This document shows positions 1 through 4,197 of a stretch of DNA of 5,239 bases, piece by piece. The notes under the pieces were generated by a model. The model saw only the letters and a list, made by a program, of their open reading frames with translations. It did no database searches and was not told the origin of the DNA. Position 1 is the first letter of the stretch, and each line of letters opens with the position of its first letter. The translations under genes and the position numbers were made by a program. The DNA comes from Verrucomicrobiales bacterium (GTDB taxonomy: Bacteria > Verrucomicrobiota > Verrucomicrobiia > Limisphaerales > UBA1096), in contig JAPPPH010000325.1 of NCBI GenBank assembly GCA_028817635.1, positions 1 to 5,239 on the forward strand, in the 5' to 3' direction.

Positions 1-220
1 TTTGCGCCACGTTCACCCGGTTGGTGGTGACCTCGGGAGATTCCAATGGGCCGATTGCTGCGGGCGTTTCCAACTTGGGCTCAACCAATGCCTGATCCTT
101 GACTCGCTGCGGGTCGTTTGCCTGTTGGCGACCGTTGATGGTGTACCAGATTGCCACGGCGAACAGAACGGACAGTGCCTTCCATCCGATGTTTCGGGTG
201 AATATGAGTTCCCAGGCCAT
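1..220 (-). CDS. cdaR: YbbR/CdaR-like membrane protein, N-terminal part (cut by left edge)
   Basis: The reading frame opens with ATG at 220 and stays open for 73 codons to the window edge, so only the N-terminus is visible. It starts MAWELIFTRNIGWKALSVLF, and a hydrophobic segment at about residues 11-29 (ending AVAIWYTING) forms one membrane anchor. The 'N-I-G-x-K-x-L-S' entry into a single helix ending in a W-Y pair is typical of YbbR/CdaR proteins. After it comes a polar, Pro-rich stretch that should lie outside the membrane; the YbbR repeat domains would be beyond the edge. In Firmicutes, CdaR binds CdaA and modulates cyclic-di-AMP synthesis. The gene begins 1 nt after the cdaA stop (TGACATG), which suggests translational coupling. 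The identification rests mainly on the anchor and the position after cdaA, since no YbbR domain can be seen. Confidence 0.75.
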   Translation of the reverse strand, partial: MAWELIFTRNIGWKALSVLFAVAIWYTINGRQQANDPQRVKDQALVEPKLETPAAIGPLESPEVTTNRVNVAQ

Positions 221-221
221 G

Positions 222-1070
222 TCAGGTGGTGAGCGCCTTGGGTTTGGCCTTGGCTTTGGCTTTTTTGCGGCGTTCCTTGAAGGATTTAAACCAGGCGGAA
301 ATATTTCGGTTACGGATCGGGGTGACGAATATGGAGTTCAATGTGCCCCGGAGTTTTTTCAGGGAAATACCCTGCACGAGCTGGCCTTTGTGAGCGGTGG
401 AGATGGCTCCAGTCTCCTCGGAGACGACGATCACCAGCGAGTCGGATTCCTCGCTCATCCCGATGGCAGCCCGGTGGCGTGTGCCGATGGTTTTGCTGAT
501 GTCCTGCCGCCGGGTTAGCGGGAAAATGCACGCCGCGCTGAGGATGCGATCTTCCTTGATGATGATGCCGCCGTCGTGGATCGCGTTGTTCGGGAAAAAG
601 ATCGTCTCGATCATTTCCGGCGTGGCTTCGCAATCGACCGTGATGCCGGACTCTACCACGTCCTGCAGATGGGTGGATTGCTCAATCGCAACCAGTGCGC
701 CGATTCGGGATTCGCTCAATCGATCCACCGCCTGAATCACGACCTCGATATTTTCCCGTTGCTCACGCAGTGAACCAAAAAAAGTGAGGTTACCCAACCC
801 GGCGAGCAATCGGCGGAGTTCCGGTTGGAAGATGATCAACGCCGCGAAAGCGGACAGGCCAAAGAAATAGTTCAGTAACGACTCGAGCACTTTCAGGTTT
901 AGCCCGATGCAGACCAACAGGCCGACGAGCAGGCCGAGGAAGGCGAGGACAATTGGCCAGCCACGTGTGCCCCGAAAGAACGTCAGGGTATAATAGATGG
1001 CCACCGAGAGGATCCCGATCTCTGCGACCGGTCGCCAGTATTGCAGCCAGTTGGTTTCCGAACCATCCAT
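222..1070 (-). CDS. cdaA: Diadenylate cyclase CdaA (DisA_N/DAC domain membrane protein)
   Basis: It condenses two ATP into cyclic-di-AMP, a second messenger that controls potassium, osmotic and cell-wall balance. The 282-residue length is usual for CdaA. Three membrane helices lie at about residues 13-32, 38-58 and 62-82, followed by the FQPELRR segment (81-87) that leads into the cytosolic DAC domain. The domain shows GALVAIE (124-130), HDGG (165-168) at the canonical DGA position, GTRHR (196-200) matching the RHR nucleotide-binding motif, and SEETG (217-221). The DGG in place of DGA is a mild variation that keeps the key Asp. The tail (267-279) is rich in Lys and Ala. The start at 1070 is chosen because it lies 4 nt after the folP stop and puts the first helix at the N-terminus. 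The frame is open further upstream to 1274, but that stretch lies inside folP and has no CdaA character. Confidence 0.96.
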   Translation of the reverse strand: MDGSETNWLQYWRPVAEIGILSVAIYYTLTFFRGTRGWPIVLAFLGLLVGLLVCIGLNLKVLESLLNYFFGLSAFAALIIFQPELRRLLAGLGNLTFFGSLREQRENIEVVIQAVDRLSESRIGALVAIEQSTHLQDVVESGITVDCEATPEMIETIFFPNNAIHDGGIIIKEDRILSAACIFPLTRRQDISKTIGTRHRAAIGMSEESDSLVIVVSEETGAISTAHKGQLVQGISLKKLRGTLNSIFVTPIRNRNISAWFKSFKERRKKAKAKAKPKALTT

Positions 1071-1074
1071 TGTA

Positions 1075-1905
1075 TCATCGCGCCAACGTCTCGGCCATGC
1101 GAACCGCCTGAATCGTCTCGGCAACATCGTGGACTCGGATAATTTGAGAGCCTTGGATGGCCGCCCAAGCGGCACAGGCAAGTGAAGCCGGGAGGCGTTC
1201 ATGGATCGGTGCTCCCAACAGCTTCTCAATGAAGGACTTCCGGGAAGCACCGACCAACATCGGACGCTCAACAAAGCTAAACTTATTCAAGTCCCTGAGC
1301 AACTTTATATTATGTTGCAGTGTTTTTCCAAAACCGATACCGGGGTCGAGCACCACCTGCTCAATCGAAACGCCGTGAGTCGAAAGCAGGGCGAGGCGTT
1401 CCTCGAAGAATCCGCTCACCTCGTCCGTGACATTTTCATATTCTGGCTTGGTTTGCATTGTCTGGGGAGTGCCTTGCATGTGCATGCAGACGTAGCCGGC
1501 TCCGGCTTCAGCGACGACCTGCCACATTTCAGGTTTAGATCGGTTTGCGGCGATGTCATTGACGATGGCTGCCCCGGCATCGATGGCCGCCCGGGCGACG
1601 CTTGGCTTTTGAGTGTCAATGGAGAGAACTAATTCCGGTCGCTTGGCCAAGCGCTGGATGACTGGGATGACACGGTCCAGTTCCTCCTGCTCGCTCACCG
1701 CCGGCGCGCCAGGGCGGGTTGACTCGCCGCCGATGTCGAGAATCTCCGCGCCCTCGTTGGCCAAGCGGAGGGCATGGGTCACGGCTGCATCAACATCAAG
1801 GAACTGACCGCCGTCAGAGAATGAGTCCGGCGTGGTGTTGACGATGCCCATCACGACCATCGGGCGGGGAAAATCGAACTGATGTTCGCGGGCGATCCAG
1901 CGCAT
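1075..1905 (-). CDS. folP: Dihydropteroate synthase
   Basis: It joins 6-hydroxymethyl-dihydropterin diphosphate to p-aminobenzoate to give dihydropteroate in folate synthesis, and is the sulfonamide target. From the ATG at 1905 (276 residues) the signatures are in order: MGIVNTTPDSFSDGG (19-33), DIGGESTRPGA (57-67), SIDT (95-98), ND (116-117), DPGIGFGK (187-194), SRKS (221-224) and RVHD (257-260). Residues N23, D97, N116, D187, K223, R257 and H259 correspond to E. coli N22, D96, N115, D185, K221, R255 and H257, so an active enzyme is expected. An in-frame GTG at 1923 would add six residues. The ATG is preferred because its numbering almost equals that of E. coli FolP; neither start has a clear ribosome-binding site. 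The stop lies 4 nt before the cdaA start. One perfect 14-bp palindrome (1640-1653) encodes R85-R89 (RLAKR), and an imperfect one lies at 1757-1767. Confidence 0.97.
   Translation of the reverse strand: MRWIAREHQFDFPRPMVVMGIVNTTPDSFSDGGQFLDVDAAVTHALRLANEGAEILDIGGESTRPGAPAVSEQEELDRVIPVIQRLAKRPELVLSIDTQKPSVARAAIDAGAAIVNDIAANRSKPEMWQVVAEAGAGYVCMHMQGTPQTMQTKPEYENVTDEVSGFFEERLALLSTHGVSIEQVVLDPGIGFGKTLQHNIKLLRDLNKFSFVERPMLVGASRKSFIEKLLGAPIHERLPASLACAAWAAIQGSQIIRVHDVAETIQAVRMAETLAR
1640..1653. repeat. Interspersed palindrome CGCTTGGCCAAGCG, copy inside folP
   Basis: This is a perfect 14-bp palindrome, identical to its own reverse complement. On the minus strand it is read as codons CGC TTG GCC AAG CG, giving R85-L86-A87-K88-R89 of FolP (numbering from the ATG at 1905). 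This lies between the DIGGESTRPG and SIDT motifs, away from catalytic residues. It matches the copies at 2133 and 4268 base for base. Confidence 0.85.
1757..1767. repeat. Imperfect copy of the interspersed palindrome inside folP
   Basis: The 11 bases TTGGCCAAGCG match the right-hand part of the 14-bp consensus and contain the 8-bp palindromic core. The left arm is preceded by CG with the C of CTTGG missing, so the symmetry stops at the core. On the minus strand it encodes RLAN in the 'LRLANEGAE' helix of FolP, a plausible native sequence. It may therefore be a chance or decayed copy. Confidence 0.45.
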
Positions 1906-1952
1906 GCGCGAGGCTACCGCCACTTGGCCAAGCGGGCAATCGCAACCGGCGT
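1906..1952 (-). other. Gap between the VKOR-DsbA gene and folP
   Basis: These 47 bp are the longest gap inside the minus-strand cluster. They contain the 1921-1934 palindrome and the alternative folP start GTG at 1923. There is no AGGAGG-like sequence before either start, no T-run following a hairpin and no convincing promoter. Transcription probably reads through from the upstream gene. Confidence 0.5.
1921..1934. repeat. Interspersed palindrome, copy just upstream of folP
   Basis: CACTTGGCCAAGCG matches the 14-bp consensus at 13 positions (A instead of G at the second base), leaving CTTGGCCAAG as the perfect palindrome. It lies in the gap between the VKOR-DsbA stop (1953) and the folP ATG (1905), and overlaps the alternative GTG start at 1923. 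If that GTG were used, the repeat would supply the start codon. Confidence 0.75.
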
Positions 1953-3272
1953 CTAGAGGCCGAACTCCTTTTTGAGATAATTCTCGAGAAGCTCGGCCGT
2001 GGGGGGTGGGCCGAAGATGACCTTACCGTTGATGAAGGTTTGGGGCATGTTGGAACTGCCCCAGTTTTTGAAGTTTAGCTCGTAAATCTCGATGTTGCGT
2101 TGCAGTTGGGATTGCAGTGCGGCACTGCCCAGCGCTTGGCCAAGCGCCTCTTTGCCTACCACTTTTTCGGCATGGCTGCGCACGAGTTCCAGCGGCTTGG
2201 CGGTCTCATGATCGCTAAACAGCCAAAGATCAAATGCATCGTATTTATCCGGTGCAACCTGCTGCACCGCGAGGCAGATCTTGGCGTACTCACAGGCATT
2301 GACGTGGGACGGCGACGTGCTTTTTAACTGCTTGTTGCACTCCGCATCGAGCGGCATCGGGACGAGAACACAGGCTAAATTGTCCTTGTGGTTTGGCATC
2401 ACTTCACGGACGAAGCCGTGCAGTTCGCGGCAAAGATGACAGGTGTAATCAAACATCAAAACGAACCGATGTGGTGCGTCGCGTTTTCCGATCACTGGCA
2501 GAGTTGAAGTGTCGAGGCTGATTCCGGCACGCGGGATGGGGAATAATTCGGCAGTGGCCGGCTTAGCGGCCGGCGGGGTGTTGGTTACGACTACTGGCGT
2601 TGGCGGGGTGTTGGTCTTGACGACTGGCGTTGGGGTATTTGTTTGGGTGATTTGCGCTACTTCATTCGTTTTTTTGCCGGCCATTTGTTTGACCCAATGA
2701 TCGTCTGCCGGCATGAGCAACTGGCCTGCGGCAATCAGCACGACGAGTCCCGCCGCGGCAGCGGTTGCCCCGCCAAGGTTTAGCCGCACGGATAATTTAT
2801 CCGCAATAGAAGTGGCCTGCGTGAGGAACAGGATCGCCGCAAAGGAGGCCAGCGCATGCGCGGTACAGCAGTAGGTGCAGAATGATTTGATGGCAATTGC
2901 CTGAATGCCCACAAACCAACTTGCCGCCGCAAGCACTCCCACTGCACACAGGGTGAGTGTGTTCAGCGAACGCTTGGCCTTCTCGCGGTTGCCGGCCTTG
3001 ATGCCGAATGTGCTGACTAAGAAAAATGCGTATAGTCCGAGGCCGGGGAGGGAGACCGGGATTTTGAGCCACTTGGCCCACTTGCTGTTGAGCACCTTGT
3101 CACAGCCGGAGTCGGGGCCACATCCGGGAATGGTTTCTGCCTGCGAAAGCGCGGCCAGCGACAGGTATGCGGTGATGACCGCTGCGGAGACAAGCAGAAC
3201 CCTGACGATGTGAATCCAGTTGCCGACCAATGGTTCGGTTTTGCTGGATGCACCTTTTGGCTTTTTGCCCAT
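1953..3272 (-). CDS. VKOR domain fused to a DsbA-like thioredoxin domain (disulfide-forming membrane protein)
   Basis: This 439-residue protein combines quinone-linked oxidation (VKOR, functional analogue of DsbB) with a DsbA-like disulfide donor, and should introduce disulfides into exported proteins. Five hydrophobic helices lie at about residues 19-41, 73-91, 102-128, 137-152 and 165-187. The VKOR active set is complete: loop cysteines C51 and C57, conserved S63 (CDKVLNS), and CTYC at 132-135 facing the quinone site, with the same C-x5-C spacing as cyanobacterial VKOR. A Thr/Pro linker (about 211-238) leads to a thioredoxin fold with CHLC at 278-281 in 'FDYTCHLC' and a cis-proline motif MPQTFING (409-416). 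Additional cysteines at 301, 312, 327 and 333 might form structural disulfides. The start at 3272 follows the upstream stop by 1 nt (TAACATG). The frame is open further to 3374, but that segment is basic, Pro-rich and lies inside the neighbouring gene. A perfect palindrome encodes A376-L381 (ALGQAL). Confidence 0.93.
   Translation of the reverse strand: MGKKPKGASSKTEPLVGNWIHIVRVLLVSAAVITAYLSLAALSQAETIPGCGPDSGCDKVLNSKWAKWLKIPVSLPGLGLYAFFLVSTFGIKAGNREKAKRSLNTLTLCAVGVLAAASWFVGIQAIAIKSFCTYCCTAHALASFAAILFLTQATSIADKLSVRLNLGGATAAAAGLVVLIAAGQLLMPADDHWVKQMAGKKTNEVAQITQTNTPTPVVKTNTPPTPVVVTNTPPAAKPATAELFPIPRAGISLDTSTLPVIGKRDAPHRFVLMFDYTCHLCRELHGFVREVMPNHKDNLACVLVPMPLDAECNKQLKSTSPSHVNACEYAKICLAVQQVAPDKYDAFDLWLFSDHETAKPLELVRSHAEKVVGKEALGQALGSAALQSQLQRNIEIYELNFKNWGSSNMPQTFINGKVIFGPPPTAELLENYLKKEFGL
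2132..2147. repeat. Interspersed palindrome, copy inside the VKOR-DsbA gene (16-bp perfect)
   Basis: GCGCTTGGCCAAGCGC is a perfect 16-bp palindrome containing the 14-bp consensus (2133-2146). On the minus strand it is read as GCG CTT GGC CAA GCG C, giving ALGQA(L) at residues 376-381, in a likely helical region of the thioredoxin-like domain between the CHLC and cis-Pro motifs. The reading phase differs from the folP copy (RLAKR) and equals that of the copy at 4267. Confidence 0.85.
2572..2631. repeat. Two 30-bp tandem units encoding a Thr/Pro linker
   Basis: Units 2572-2601 and 2602-2631 agree at 26 of 30 positions by direct comparison, and a much more degenerate third unit follows to about 2642. 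On the minus strand they encode the linker TNTPTPVVK / TNTPPTPVVV / TNTPPAAKPA (residues about 211-239). This separates the VKOR membrane domain from the thioredoxin domain, and such a low-complexity spacer is probably flexible and extracytoplasmic. The unit number may vary between strains. Confidence 0.8.
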
Positions 3273-3273
3273 G

Positions 3274-4089
3274 TTAACGGAAGTATTTGTTAAAGGCGTC
3301 AATGGTCGCCTTGGCTGCCGTGTCCGAGTCAGGAACCGGAAAGGCTTCGGCCGAGGCAAAACCGTCGTAGCCAATCTCGGTCAACGCGGTGGCAATCGGG
3401 GCGTGATCCATGTGGCCGCGCCCGGCGGCTTGGCGATTGCTGTCGACAAAATGGACGTGGCCGATCTTTTCACCGCCGTCGCGGATGCCCTGCGCGATGC
3501 ACGGCTCCTCGATGTTCATGTGGAACAGGTCGGCGAGTATCTTGACGTTGTCTGCATCGAGCGTGCGCAGATAACTCGCCGCCTCACCGATGCGATTGAA
3601 CAAATTGGTTTCGTACCGATTGAGTGGCTCGTACAGCAAGGGCACGTTGTACTGTGCCGCGTGTGCCCCCAGTTCATTGAGACCGGCGCTGAGCCAATCA
3701 AGTGCCTGTTCCTTGCTGACGCCGCCCCCGTGCCGGCCCTGCATTGATCCAATGATCGCCGGTGTGCCAAGCGGTCCGGCGAAGTCGATGATGCTCTTGA
3801 TAAAGTCGACCGCCTTTGACCGAATGTCGGCTTCCGGATGGGTGAGGGAAAGCTGATGCACGACCATGCCGGCACCGGTTCCCATTGCGGCAAACTGAAG
3901 TTTCTGCTGTGCGAGCAGATCCTGCAATTGCGCTTTGTCGACCGCCTCCGGCCCGCGCGGGAAGACCTCCACCCCGTCGAACCCCAGTTCAGCCGCCTTG
4001 GCACAGCCTGCGGCGAGGTCATCCCAAAACACAAACGGCCCACCCTTGGCCTCCGGCACCAGTGCAATTGTAACGCTTGATCGAATCAT
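3274..4089 (-). CDS. Xylose-isomerase-like TIM-barrel protein, probable ketose 3-epimerase or related sugar isomerase
   Basis: The 271-residue protein belongs to the AP_endonuc_2/xylose-isomerase-like TIM-barrel superfamily, which includes D-tagatose/D-psicose 3-epimerases, hydroxypyruvate isomerases and IolE/IolI enzymes. The probable metal ligands are E154 (YEPLNR), D187 (ADLFHMNIEE), H213 (GHVH) and E248 (SAE). These match E152, D185, H211 and E246 of Pseudomonas D-tagatose 3-epimerase with a constant offset of two. E160, H190 and R219 also fall on the corresponding active-site positions. A divalent-metal ketose or keto-sugar epimerase/isomerase is therefore expected, but the substrate cannot be read from sequence and hydroxypyruvate isomerase-like activity remains possible. 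No signal peptide is seen, so it should be cytosolic. The ATG at 4089 is the first gene of the minus-strand cluster; no strong Shine-Dalgarno precedes it. Its stop overlaps no gene but lies 1 nt before the VKOR-DsbA start. Confidence 0.88.
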   Translation of the reverse strand: MIRSSVTIALVPEAKGGPFVFWDDLAAGCAKAAELGFDGVEVFPRGPEAVDKAQLQDLLAQQKLQFAAMGTGAGMVVHQLSLTHPEADIRSKAVDFIKSIIDFAGPLGTPAIIGSMQGRHGGGVSKEQALDWLSAGLNELGAHAAQYNVPLLYEPLNRYETNLFNRIGEAASYLRTLDADNVKILADLFHMNIEEPCIAQGIRDGGEKIGHVHFVDSNRQAAGRGHMDHAPIATALTEIGYDGFASAEAFPVPDSDTAAKATIDAFNKYFR

Positions 4090-4197
4090 CTCAAAAATGG
4101 CCGGTGAGAGTCCGGCTTGGCCAAGCGAGTTGCAAGCGAGAATTTTAATGGTTGATGGAATGATAAAAATGATTCAGCTTCCTCCGCAAACCAAAGT
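4090..4197. promoter_or_regulatory. Divergent intergenic region between the epimerase-like and Sel1-repeat genes
   Basis: This 108-bp region must hold the start signals for both divergent genes. Its middle (about 4141-4172) is AT-rich compared with the flanks. On the minus strand TAAAAT (4147-4142) is a 5-of-6 match to a -10 box, but no good -35 is spaced from it, so no promoter is assigned firmly. For the plus-strand gene no convincing -35/-10 pair or Shine-Dalgarno is visible. A near-perfect copy of the interspersed palindrome (4114-4127) and a small inverted repeat GCCGG-N7-CCGGC (4100-4116) lie next to the epimerase start and could be in its leader. Confidence 0.5.
4114..4127. repeat. Interspersed palindrome, copy in the divergent intergenic region
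   Basis: GGCTTGGCCAAGCG differs from the 14-bp consensus only at the first base, leaving GCTTGGCCAAGC as a 12-bp perfect palindrome (4115-4126). It lies 25 bp upstream of the epimerase-like start and 70 bp upstream of the Sel1-repeat start. It is clearly non-coding, so codon preference cannot explain it. Confidence 0.8.

Noticed and set aside
2..518. Plus-strand open frames opposite cdaR and cdaA
   Set aside because: They are antisense shadows of well-supported genes and show no recognisable domain or composition of a real protein.
1071..1274. In-frame upstream extension of cdaA giving a 350-residue protein
   Set aside because: The added 68 residues lie wholly inside folP, are rich in Arg, Ser and Pro and resemble no CdaA N-terminus. 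The ATG at 1070 is directly after the folP stop and just before the first membrane helix.
2560..2576. GC-rich inverted sequence around GGCCGGCTTAGCGGCCGG as a terminator
   Set aside because: It lies inside the VKOR-DsbA coding sequence, encodes Ala/Pro-rich linker and has no following T-run.
2572..2642. Possible CRISPR-like direct repeats
   Set aside because: The units are directly adjacent without spacers and encode an in-frame Thr/Pro linker.
3273..3374. In-frame upstream extension of the VKOR-DsbA gene giving 473 residues
   Set aside because: The extra 34 residues are basic and Pro-rich, overlap the 3' end of the epimerase-like gene and add nothing of the VKOR fold. ATG 3272 gives a tight junction.
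3220..3747. 175-codon plus-strand open frame opposite the VKOR-DsbA and epimerase-like genes
   Set aside because: It covers the junction of two genes with clear conserved motifs on the other strand and has no family signature.
4130..4170. TTGCAA and AT-rich hexamers as a plus-strand sigma-70 promoter
   Set aside because: No -35 and -10 pair with 16-18 bp spacing could be found, so only the region as a whole is annotated.
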